This document shows, piece by piece, positions 31,039 through 38,293 of a stretch of DNA of 39,877 bases. The DNA is from a virus: IMG/VR virus record IMGVR_UViG_3300028829_005954, positions 1 through 39,877 of that record, one strand, 5' to 3'. A program made the translations under genes and the position numbers. How positions within the stretch are numbered: position 1 is the stretch's first letter; every line of letters begins with the position of its first letter. Below the pieces are notes generated by a model. It was not told the DNA's origin, did not search any database, and was given only the letters and a program-made list of their open reading frames with translations.

Positions 31039-32211
31039 ATGAGCAAATTTAATTACATATATGAAGACCCCACCAATAATGCTAGTGGAAGTACACCATA
31101 CTCAATCTATGATAATGATCAAACGTTTCAAGATGACAGCTTAACTGTTACTAAGTGGGTGGCTAGAAGACTGGGACATCCGGTATTACAATTGGAAATA
31201 TTCAGTGGAAGTATATTTGCATGTTTTGAAGAAGCCATTTCAGAATATTCTCTTCACATTAACAATTATAATATGAAGAACTGGTTATGGGATCATTATG
31301 GATCTTCCAATAAAGAAAGCGGTTCCGCATATTCTCAAACAGGCAGTAACGAACCAGTATCACCGGGATTAGGAACATCTATTGTACTCAGTGAGGCTTA
31401 TGGAACATATGCTGGTGTTGGTGGAGATACAGATCTCAAGAGTGGTTCTGTAGACTTGATATCAGGCAAACAAGAGTATGATTTACAAACATGGGCAGAG
31501 GCTTCTGAGAGTAATAAAAGACTTGAAGTTCAAATGGTATACAATCAAGGACCAGCTGCCATAACACGTTTTTATGATCCATTTGCAGGGTCATTTGAGC
31601 AGAGAAATATGTTAGATTCGTTTGGGATGGGTAATGCAGCTCCTGCAGCTCAGTATGTTATGAGACCAGTTAGTTATGACATAGCACGAGCTATGGCAAT
31701 AGAAACTAACGATAAAATTAGAAAATCAGCTTACTCATTTAATATAGTTAATAATAAATTAAAAATTTTTCCAAGACCAACCAGCACAGATACCGGTGAC
31801 AAGGTGTGGTTTGAATATTATGTTCGAGATGATGTAAGATCTACAAGTAATTCATTTACACAAGGCACAACATCTGATCCAAGTAATGCACCTTATAAGT
31901 TTTTACCATATAAAGAAATAAATTCAGCGGGTCGACAGTGGATTCGTAAGTATTGTCTGGCTCTATCAAAAGAGTTATTAGGAATAATACGAAGCAAATA
32001 TGCATCTTTACCGCTACCAGGAGGTGAAGTATCTTTAGATGGTGATTCCCTCAAGGCTGAAGGTAGAGAAGAAAAAGACCAAATGCTAACGGAATTAAAA
32101 GAATTTTTAGAGAGTGTATCTCTATCCGAAAAGGCTCAGAGAGAAGCTGAAGTGGCCCAAGCTAATCAAACTGTACTTAGTAGAGGTCCTTTAGAAATAT
32201 TTATAGGATAG
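31039..32211 (+). CDS. 13: Neck protein (gp13-like)
   Basis: 390 residues. In T4 the neck protein gp13 joins the filled head and tail. The segment WVARRLGHPVLQLEIFSGSIFACFEEAISEYS is the pattern of the marine T4-like neck/head-completion family. EFYVRDDV-like strands, FKPYEEINSAGRQWIRKYCLALSKELLG-like helices and the C-terminal PLEIFIG also fit. Length is above T4 gp13 (309). Position right after the capsid and ahead of the other neck genes supports it. I assign this by order and pattern, so family membership is probable and the exact T4 number less so. Confidence 0.65.
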   Translation: MSKFNYIYEDPTNNASGSTPYSIYDNDQTFQDDSLTVTKWVARRLGHPVLQLEIFSGSIFACFEEAISEYSLHINNYNMKNWLWDHYGSSNKESGSAYSQTGSNEPVSPGLGTSIVLSEAYGTYAGVGGDTDLKSGSVDLISGKQEYDLQTWAEASESNKRLEVQMVYNQGPAAITRFYDPFAGSFEQRNMLDSFGMGNAAPAAQYVMRPVSYDIARAMAIETNDKIRKSAYSFNIVNNKLKIFPRPTSTDTGDKVWFEYYVRDDVRSTSNSFTQGTTSDPSNAPYKFLPYKEINSAGRQWIRKYCLALSKELLGIIRSKYASLPLPGGEVSLDGDSLKAEGREEKDQMLTELKEFLESVSLSEKAQREAEVAQANQTVLSRGPLEIFIG

Positions 32212-32214
32212 ATC

Positions 32215-32682
32215 ATGGCAGCATTTTCTCCATTTTTTATACCTCAAAAAGAAGTTGAATTATTTGATGCTCTCAACGAAGAACTCATTGATGATATACT
32301 TGGTCAGTATGTTGATATATACAAGATTTCTTTGGATGATACAAAAGCTAACATATACGGTGAAGCTGGAACTAAATACTATCAAACTGGATTTAGAGTG
32401 AATTGTTTAATATCCTGGGAAGAGCCAGTATTCCAACAACTGGAAGCAGGACCTGATTTGGATACAAACGTGGAATTGTACTTTCATAGAAACACACTAG
32501 CAGAGGCAGGTTTTGCACCTGAAGTTGGAGATGTGTGTGATTGGAATGATTTTTATTGGGAAATAAATTCAGTAACTGAACCTCAATTGATAGGAGGTCA
32601 TCAAGCTTTCAAGCATATGATAAAAGTAATAGCTAATCGATCAAGACTTTCTAATTTACAGATTGAAGAGAGACCAAGATAG
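32215..32682 (+). CDS. 14: Neck/head-completion protein (gp14-like)
   Basis: 155 residues, starting 4 bases after the gp13-like gene. The sequence is compact and beta-rich: RVNCLISWEEPVFQQLEAG, NVELYFHRNTLAEAGFAPEVGDVC and FYWEINSVTEPQLIGGHQAF, ending in SRLSNLQIEERPR. This is a conserved pattern of marine T4-like neck genes found between gp13 and gp15. It is shorter than T4 gp14 (256), so the equivalence rests mainly on order. It probably sits at the connector below the portal. Confidence 0.55.
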   Translation: MAAFSPFFIPQKEVELFDALNEELIDDILGQYVDIYKISLDDTKANIYGEAGTKYYQTGFRVNCLISWEEPVFQQLEAGPDLDTNVELYFHRNTLAEAGFAPEVGDVCDWNDFYWEINSVTEPQLIGGHQAFKHMIKVIANRSRLSNLQIEERPR

Positions 32683-32683
32683 C

Positions 32684-33025
32684 ATGGCAGTTTTACCTTT
32701 GAGTAGTAGATTAATAATCAGTAATACAAAAACTAAAACTATTTCACGACCAATTGTAGAAGAGTCAGTAGAAAATATTTATGGAGATCAACCTCCAAGA
32801 GATAATATAGATGTCTCTGAATTAGCCAATATGATAGCTGGTAAATTGTCTGTGGGGAAACAATCAATACAAACCCAACAGAGCTTACCGGTGGAGGTTG
32901 ATATTAAGAGAGCAATCTCTATAGGAAAGTTGGATAAAGATGCAGTGAAGTCTGAAACTCAAATAGGAACAGTTAAGACAAAGGCTCAGCAACTTAGAGC
33001 GTTGAGGAACAAAAGTGGCAATTAA
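32684..33025 (+). CDS. Small neck-region protein, unknown function
   Basis: 113 residues from the ATG at 32684, two bases after the previous stop, with GAGAGA upstream. The sequence is polar with IISNTKTKTISRPIVEES, a loop IYGDQPPRDN, a helix SELANMIAGKLSVG and a basic tail (KAQQLRALRNKSGN). It has no membrane or signal segment. It overlaps the gp15-like GTG by 11 bases. No family is recognised. Position between two head-tail connector genes suggests a small accessory protein of the neck. Confidence 0.55.
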   Translation: MAVLPLSSRLIISNTKTKTISRPIVEESVENIYGDQPPRDNIDVSELANMIAGKLSVGKQSIQTQQSLPVEVDIKRAISIGKLDKDAVKSETQIGTVKTKAQQLRALRNKSGN

Positions 33026-33872
33026 ACCAATAACTAACAAACAATCTACCAACAGACAGACTATAAATAGAGCCAGTCAAAAGTCATTCAAGACAAATGC
33101 CACTGGTAATGAAAGAATGTCAGTCAATCCAGGAAATAATTTTGGTAAGGGCCATAGTGTTACTCTCAAAGATATAGACACTAGTGTAATAAGTCATGTA
33201 AAAAACATAATGAAACCCAGAGTGTTAGATTCTGGAGAATATGTAAAGGTACCTGTGCTGTACGGTAATGAAGAAAGATGGAAATCTCTTAGAAGTAATG
33301 GAGTCTTGAGAGATAGAAATAATTCTTTAATTTTACCCGTAATGGTGTTGAGAAGGACTGATGTATCATTTAATCCAGACATGCCACTATCTTTTGATCA
33401 TGACATCAAGGGTGAATTCATTAAGGTAGAGAGGTCATCCAAATGGTCCAAAAAGAACAGATACGATAGGTTTTCCATTCAAACCGGAGCAGCTCCCATC
33501 ACACAGACTATAGTAACCGGCATGCCGGATTTTGTTGTATGTAATTATAGTATAGTTATAATGACAGCATTTATGGAGCAAATGAATGTAGTCACGGAAG
33601 TGTTTCTGGAACATTTAGAAACGTACTTTGGAGACTCTGAGCAGTATAAATTTTTATCTAGCCTGGAAGGTGGCATTACAGATGCTACCGAGATGACAGC
33701 TAATGGTGAACGTATCGTTAAGAATGAATTTAGTATGGCTGTAAAAGCATACGTTATACCAGAGTTCACTTCAAACGTCTTGGGTACAACCGAAAAAATA
33801 TCAAAGGAATTCTCTCAGAGAAAAGTTGTGTTTGGATTTGAGGGAGATGCTACGGATTATCAAGTCAAATAG
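33015..33872 (+). CDS. 15: Tail completion/sheath terminator protein (gp15-like)
   Basis: 285 residues from a GTG at 33015 with GAGG at 33004-33007. T4 gp15 caps the tail and stabilises the sheath so it can join the neck. The matching core is VPVLYGNEERWKSLRSNGVL, LILPVMVLRRTDVSFN, DFVVCNYSIVIMTAFMEQMN (the conserved Tyr-Met-Asn segment), and later NEFSMAVKAYVIPE. T4 gp15 is 272 residues. The extra N-terminal 50 residues are polar and Asn/Thr-rich. Confidence 0.8.
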   Translation: MAIKPITNKQSTNRQTINRASQKSFKTNATGNERMSVNPGNNFGKGHSVTLKDIDTSVISHVKNIMKPRVLDSGEYVKVPVLYGNEERWKSLRSNGVLRDRNNSLILPVMVLRRTDVSFNPDMPLSFDHDIKGEFIKVERSSKWSKKNRYDRFSIQTGAAPITQTIVTGMPDFVVCNYSIVIMTAFMEQMNVVTEVFLEHLETYFGDSEQYKFLSSLEGGITDATEMTANGERIVKNEFSMAVKAYVIPEFTSNVLGTTEKISKEFSQRKVVFGFEGDATDYQVK

Positions 33873-33890
33873 ATGGTTTGGTAATTCATA

Positions 33891-33909
33891 CCTATATATA
33901 TATGAAATA
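33891..33909 (+). promoter_or_regulatory. Promoter-like motif CCTATATATATATGAAATA
   Basis: TATATATGAAATA at 33897-33909 repeats exactly the 13-mer at 20655-20667. It lies 15 bases before the ATG at 33925, with GAGG between. A promoter for the coiled-coil gene and tail genes is likely. Confidence 0.4.
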
Positions 33910-33924
33910 GTCAAGAGGTTTTAA

Positions 33925-34212
33925 ATGTCACAAGAAGTAAAATTTTCAAAACAAGAGCTAGAGAGAGTCAAATCTTTACAAGATGAATATCTATCAGTAC
34001 AGTTGGGTTATGGTCAAGTTCATGTGGCGGAAATGCAATTAAATGAACAGCTAGATACACTATTGGACACTCGAGATGAGTTAAACAAAAAACTCAAGAA
34101 TGTACGTGAAGCTGAGCAAAATTTTATTAAAGAAATAAATGATAAGTATGGTGATGGTGTATTGAACCCAGAAACGGGTATCTTCACTCAGAACAAAAGT
34201 CAAGACGGTTAA
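33925..34212 (+). CDS. Small coiled-coil protein, unknown function
   Basis: 95 residues after AGAGG at 33913-33917. Residues about 5-75 form one long heptad-rich helix (FSKQELERVKSLQDEYLSVQ, then MQLNEQLDTLLDTRDELNKK). A short tail follows with YGDGVLNPETGIFT. Proteins with this look, including the NPETG tail, are common before the sheath gene in marine T4-like phages. No function is known. It could be a tail assembly helper or minor tail protein. The following 87-base gap holds only AT-rich sequence (TTTATATACC, CTTATATTTGATATC) and the sheath ribosome site GGAGAAG. Confidence 0.6.
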   Translation: MSQEVKFSKQELERVKSLQDEYLSVQLGYGQVHVAEMQLNEQLDTLLDTRDELNKKLKNVREAEQNFIKEINDKYGDGVLNPETGIFTQNKSQDG

Positions 34213-34299
34213 ATTAAACTGTCTGTTTATATACCAGTAGTCCTACTTATATTTGATATCACTATACCCTTATACCAAAGAATTCTATGGAGAAGTTAA

Positions 34300-36228
34300 A
34301 TGCCCTCAAGTGAAAAAGTAGTAAGTCCCGGTGTTTTTACCAACGAGATTGATCAGTCGTTTTTACCATCAGCCGTTGGAGACATCGGTGCAGCCCTTAT
34401 AGGTCCCACAGTAAAAGGTGTGGCCAACATCCCAACAGTCGTTGGGTCTTACAGTGAATATGTACAACGTTTTGGAGATTCCTTTATAAGTGGAAGCGAT
34501 CCATTGACGTATTTGACATCTCTAACTGCAAGAGAATATTTAAAGAACGGTACTGCCCTTACGGTTGTGAGAGTGTTAGCTGGTGGAGTCACCACTGCTA
34601 GATCACTTGTACCTAACGAAGATTATCAACATCCAGTATTCTCCGATAATGGAGCGTCAGGGACTGCTGATAGTGGACAGATAGAACCATTTGTGGAAGC
34701 ATCCTCGTCCATTATACTGCACACGCTGGCTCATGGAGCAGAGCAGAATAATAATATAATAGGCTTCAATGGAGCAGAACCATCCTTATCAGGCTCCGCA
34801 GCCGCAACACCAGGAGGTCCTGGAGCAGCTCATACAGTTTTAAGAGAGAATAAAGTATTGATTAGTGGTTCAAAAGACAATTTAAGATATGAAGTAACAG
34901 CAAGGAACCCAAAGAAAGGTACCTTTAGTATAGTAATCAGAGCTGGTAATGATTCAGAAAAACGTAAGTCAGCGTTAGAGTCATTTACAAACGTCAGTTT
35001 AGATCCATTCCAATCAAACTACGTAGCTAAAGTAATTGGAGATCAAAGTTTTACACTCAAGGGTAGTGGAACAACCGATCCATACATTCAAGCTAGTGGT
35101 TCTTATCCAAATAAATCAAAGTACGTTAGGGTGGAAGTTCTCAAGCAGACTCCAAACTATCTTGATGATAATGGTAACATAAGGTTGACCAATTCAGGGT
35201 CCATACCTATTCTAATGAGTGGATCATTCTTTGGAGGTTCTTCAGGAGCAGCAGGTTTCAACGCTTTAGGTGATACTGCAGGAACTGTTGACCCAGCAGG
35301 TGGATATGCATTTTACGAAAAGATATCTGATTCAAATTCACAGGGTTTCAATTTAAACTCTGCAGCAGAAGGTCAGACCGCATATGAAGATGCAATCAAT
35401 CTACTAGGTAATCAAGATGAGTATGACATTAATCTTGTATTACTGCCTGGAGTCATTGATGCAGGAACTGGTGGATCAAAACTTCTCACTAAGGCCATTG
35501 ACATGGCAGAAAATAGAGGTGATTGTTTTGTAGTAGCAGATCCAGTATTCTTTGATAGTGCAGTGGGAACTGTAACTACGGAAGCGGAGACTAGAGACTC
35601 TAGCTATGCAGCAATGTACTGGCCTTGGATTCAAATAGCAGAACCTACATTGGGAACAAATGTATTCGTACCACGATCAGTAGTTATGGGTGGAGTATAC
35701 GCTTTCAATGATAGAGTAGCTAACCCATGGTTTGCACCAGCAGGTCTAAATAGAGGTGGTATTGATGTTGCGATACAAGCAGAAAGAAAATTAACACACA
35801 GCGTTAGAGATACACTCTATGATAGTAACGTGAATCCAATAGCAACATTCCCAGGACAGGGAGTAACAGTATTTGGACAGAAAACATTACAGAAGAAAGC
35901 TTCAGCATTAGATCGTATCAATGTAAGAAGACTTCTCATTAGAGTGAAGAAATTCATAGCAAGTACTTCTAGATTCTTACTATTTGAACAGAATACTTCA
36001 GCTACTAGAAGTAGATTCCTCAACATTGTGAATCCTTTTATGGAACAGGTACAATCTAATTCAGGTCTATCAGCCTTTAGAGTGGTAATGGATGAATCCA
36101 ACAACACTCCAGATGTCATAGACAGAAATATTTTGTATGGACAGATATTTTTACAACCAACACGAACAGCAGAATTTATTATTTTGGACTTTACAGTACA
36201 GCCTACAGGGGCTACTTTCCCAGAATAG
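34300..36228 (+). CDS. 18: Contractile tail sheath protein (gp18-like)
   Basis: 642 residues after GGAGAAG at 34289-34295. The sheath contracts to drive the tube through the envelope. The start VVSPGVFTNEIDQS is the family signature SPGV.xxEI. The sheath-fold C-terminal end is clear: FPGQGVTVFGQKTL, DRINVRRLLIRVKKFI, and YGQIFLQPTRTAEFIILDFTVQPTGATF. Length is close to T4 gp18 (659). The middle (residues about 110-350) carries a variable Gly/Ser-rich surface domain. The tube gene follows after 68 bases. Confidence 0.95.
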   Translation: MPSSEKVVSPGVFTNEIDQSFLPSAVGDIGAALIGPTVKGVANIPTVVGSYSEYVQRFGDSFISGSDPLTYLTSLTAREYLKNGTALTVVRVLAGGVTTARSLVPNEDYQHPVFSDNGASGTADSGQIEPFVEASSSIILHTLAHGAEQNNNIIGFNGAEPSLSGSAAATPGGPGAAHTVLRENKVLISGSKDNLRYEVTARNPKKGTFSIVIRAGNDSEKRKSALESFTNVSLDPFQSNYVAKVIGDQSFTLKGSGTTDPYIQASGSYPNKSKYVRVEVLKQTPNYLDDNGNIRLTNSGSIPILMSGSFFGGSSGAAGFNALGDTAGTVDPAGGYAFYEKISDSNSQGFNLNSAAEGQTAYEDAINLLGNQDEYDINLVLLPGVIDAGTGGSKLLTKAIDMAENRGDCFVVADPVFFDSAVGTVTTEAETRDSSYAAMYWPWIQIAEPTLGTNVFVPRSVVMGGVYAFNDRVANPWFAPAGLNRGGIDVAIQAERKLTHSVRDTLYDSNVNPIATFPGQGVTVFGQKTLQKKASALDRINVRRLLIRVKKFIASTSRFLLFEQNTSATRSRFLNIVNPFMEQVQSNSGLSAFRVVMDESNNTPDVIDRNILYGQIFLQPTRTAEFIILDFTVQPTGATFPE

Positions 36229-36259
36229 TAACTGATACGAGGATTTTTTCAAACTAAAC

Positions 36260-36269
36260 GATATTTATA
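36260..36269 (+). promoter_or_regulatory. Recurrent intergenic motif GATATTTATA
   Basis: GATATTTATA lies 27 bases before the tube start, with the AGGAG site between. It is identical over 10 bases to the copy at 12890. A separate promoter for the tube gene would allow high expression. Confidence 0.4.
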
Positions 36270-36296
36270 GGTGAAAAGAATCCTTAGGAGAAAAAC

Positions 36297-36785
36297 ATGC
36301 CAGAGCTAGTTTCAGCCAACGAGATAATGTTCACACCATTTGAACCTAAATTACAAAATAGGTTCATCATGATCATCGACGGCATTCCAGCATATATGAT
36401 AAGACAAGCAGCACGTCCTCAAATTACATTTGAAGATGTTCCACTACCTCACATGAACGTCACACAATACGTCAAGGGTAAGGGTGCGTGGGAAACACTA
36501 CAGATAACAATGTATGATCCAATAGTACCTTCAGCAGCTCAAGCTACAATGGAATGGATTAGATTATCTCATGAGTCCGTAACTGGTCGTGATGGTTATG
36601 CTGATTTTTACAAAAAAGATATTACGTTTAATGTATTAGGACCGGTAGGTGATAAGGTTGAAGAATGGACACTCAAGGGTGCTTATATTCAACAAGCTAA
36701 TTTTGGTGAAATGGATTTTGGTTCATCTGCTCCAATAGACATAACATTGACTCTTAGATACGATTACGCAATATTACAATTCTAA
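36297..36785 (+). CDS. 19: Tail tube protein (gp19-like)
   Basis: 162 residues, same length as T4 gp19 (163). Hexamers stack into the inner tube. Recognised from FEPKLQNRFIMIIDGIPAYMIRQAARP, YVKGKGAWETLQITMYDPI, the VTGRDGYADFYKKD segment, and the C-terminal LKGAYIQQANFGEMDFGSS... TLRYDYAILQ. The ribosome site is AGGAG at 36286-36290. Position directly after the sheath gene confirms it. Confidence 0.95.
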   Translation: MPELVSANEIMFTPFEPKLQNRFIMIIDGIPAYMIRQAARPQITFEDVPLPHMNVTQYVKGKGAWETLQITMYDPIVPSAAQATMEWIRLSHESVTGRDGYADFYKKDITFNVLGPVGDKVEEWTLKGAYIQQANFGEMDFGSSAPIDITLTLRYDYAILQF

Positions 36786-36798
36786 AGGTATTTAAATA

Positions 36799-37287
36799 GT
36801 GGATAAAGCCACAAATTTTAATGATATAATAGAACACGTACTAAACCATGAAGGTGGGTACGTTGACGATCCCTCTGATTTAGGAGGTGAGACCAACTTT
36901 GGGATTGCCAAGAGGTTCTATCCAAATGTAGATATAAAGAATCTCACGAGAGATGAAGCAAAGAATATCTACTTCGAAGACTACTGGAAGCCCAGTAAAG
37001 CACAAGACCTACCTCCACAGATACGTCAGATATACTTTGATATGTGTGTGAATTTTGGTAAGTCTGGTGCAGTCAAAGTGTTACAGCAGGCTTGTAATGC
37101 TAAGCGCAAAGAAAATAAACTGAAGGTTGATGGACAAATAGGTCCAATGACCATATCAGCATCCGAAAAGGTATCCGCAGAAAGGATACGAAGTTACAGA
37201 GTTTTACGATTCGCCAAGATTGTCTTCAATCGACCAGAACAAGAAAGGTTTTGGTACGGGTGGTATCGTAGAGCCGTACAGGTCTAA
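36799..37287 (+). CDS. GH108-type peptidoglycan muramidase with peptidoglycan-binding domain
   Basis: 162 residues from a GTG at 36799 with AAAGGT at 36784-36789. The N-terminal half has HEGGYVDDPSDLGGETNFGI, the Glyco_hydro_108 signature with catalytic E18. The C-terminal half (NFGKSGAVKVLQQACN, KVDGQIGPMTISA) resembles a PG_binding_3 domain. It hydrolyses the glycan of peptidoglycan. There is no signal peptide. It sits between the tube and baseplate hub genes, so a tail-associated lysin used at entry is likely, while an endolysin role cannot be excluded. Confidence 0.88.
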   Translation: MDKATNFNDIIEHVLNHEGGYVDDPSDLGGETNFGIAKRFYPNVDIKNLTRDEAKNIYFEDYWKPSKAQDLPPQIRQIYFDMCVNFGKSGAVKVLQQACNAKRKENKLKVDGQIGPMTISASEKVSAERIRSYRVLRFAKIVFNRPEQERFWYGWYRRAVQV

Positions 37288-37298
37288 GGAGGACCACT

Positions 37299-38048
37299 AT
37301 GGCAGAACAACCATTCCCTACAGAGATAGTAGATATCCCTAGCAATGGAGACGTATATCCCAAAGATAGCGCTCTCGCTTCAGGTAAAGTAGAATTAAAA
37401 TACATGACCGCTAAGGAAGAAGATATCCTCACGTCAACCAATCTTATCCAAAAGGGTGTAGTAATAGATCATCTACTTGGAAGCTTAATCATAGACAAGT
37501 CCATTAAGGTGGATGAGTTAATATTAGGTGATAAGAATGCCTTGATGGTAGCAGCTAGAATACTAGCATATGGATCGGAGTATACAGCACGGATTCAAGA
37601 TCCATCCACGGGTCAAATGGTCGATTATACTTTTGATCTCAGTAAGTGTAAATTCACAACTTTACCAGAAGATGCCGAGTACTCTCAGGGTCAATTTAAT
37701 TTTACACTACCAGTTAGTAAGCACAAGGTTACGTTCAAGCTAACTACAGGAGCCATTGATAAAGCTATCAATAGAGATATAGAGGCTTCAAAGAAGATAG
37801 GAACGTCTGCAGAAGTCACTACAAGACTAAGACATACTATAACATCAGTCAACGGTAATACTGAACAACCAGTTATCGTTGAAGCTGTCCATAACATGCT
37901 ATCCAAGGACTCGTTAGAACTTAGGAAGGAAATCCTAAGAGTCACACCGGATATTGAATTGTCGCAAAACATAGAATTAGGAGGTGATACGGTTAGGGTT
38001 GACATTCCCCTTACCGTTGAGTTTTTTTGGCCTTCAACCCAAGGATAA
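37299..38048 (+). CDS. 26: Baseplate hub protein (gp26-like)
   Basis: 249 residues with AAGGAGG just upstream. FPTEIVDIPSNGDVYPKDSAL, KVELKYMTAKEEDILTS and LGDKNALMVAARILAYGSEY are hallmarks of the marine T4-like gp26 hub family. The C-terminus VDIPLTVEFFWP is also conserved. The protein helps build the baseplate centre. A T7 run lies at 38022-38028 near its end, and the next frame overlaps by about 50-65 bases. Confidence 0.75.
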   Translation: MAEQPFPTEIVDIPSNGDVYPKDSALASGKVELKYMTAKEEDILTSTNLIQKGVVIDHLLGSLIIDKSIKVDELILGDKNALMVAARILAYGSEYTARIQDPSTGQMVDYTFDLSKCKFTTLPEDAEYSQGQFNFTLPVSKHKVTFKLTTGAIDKAINRDIEASKKIGTSAEVTTRLRHTITSVNGNTEQPVIVEAVHNMLSKDSLELRKEILRVTPDIELSQNIELGGDTVRVDIPLTVEFFWPSTQG

Positions 38049-38253
38049 AGCCACCCTTCACAAAAACATATTTGCATTAATACATCATGGTCAAGGCTTT
38101 ACATTTCGTGATGTGTATGATATGCCAATATATCTAAGAAACTTTTATACCAAAGAGTTAATTGATCTAAAAGACTCTCAAAAACAGGCTATAAAGGATC
38201 AAGAAGCGGAAAATAAAACAGTGACTCCTATGTCACGGTTTCCCCGTAAATAA
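37999..38253 (+). CDS. 51: Baseplate hub assembly protein (gp51-like), atypical start
   Basis: About 84 residues. The conserved part is LHKNIFALIHHGQGFTFRDV, then YDMPIYLRNFYTKELIDL, a pattern of gp51-like or small tail chaperones. No ATG is available in front of it. Candidate starts are GTG 37984, TTG 37999 or TTG 38017, near an AGGAGGTGAT sequence at 37979-37988. The alternative is a +1 shift at T7 (38022-38028), which would append it to gp26 as VEFF-GLQPKDK. Coordinates are therefore uncertain at the 5' end. Confidence 0.6.
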   Translation: MTFPLPLSFFGLQPKDKATLHKNIFALIHHGQGFTFRDVYDMPIYLRNFYTKELIDLKDSQKQAIKDQEAENKTVTPMSRFPRK

Positions 38254-38264
38254 CTGACTTGGTA

Positions 38265-38274
38265 GATATTTATT
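38265..38274 (+). promoter_or_regulatory. Recurrent intergenic motif GATATTTATT
   Basis: GATATTTATT matches the GATATTTATA copies at 9 of 10 positions and lies 19 bases before the tape-measure ATG. Confidence 0.35.
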
Positions 38275-38293
38275 CATAACTGGGGTAACCTTT

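Noticed and set aside
32663-32683. TTG start for the 32684 gene
   Set aside because: The ATG at 32684 follows the previous stop by two bases and has a purine-rich site; the TTG would lie inside the previous gene.
33064-33071. TATAAATA inside the gp15-like gene
   Set aside because: It is within coding sequence with no gene start shortly downstream.
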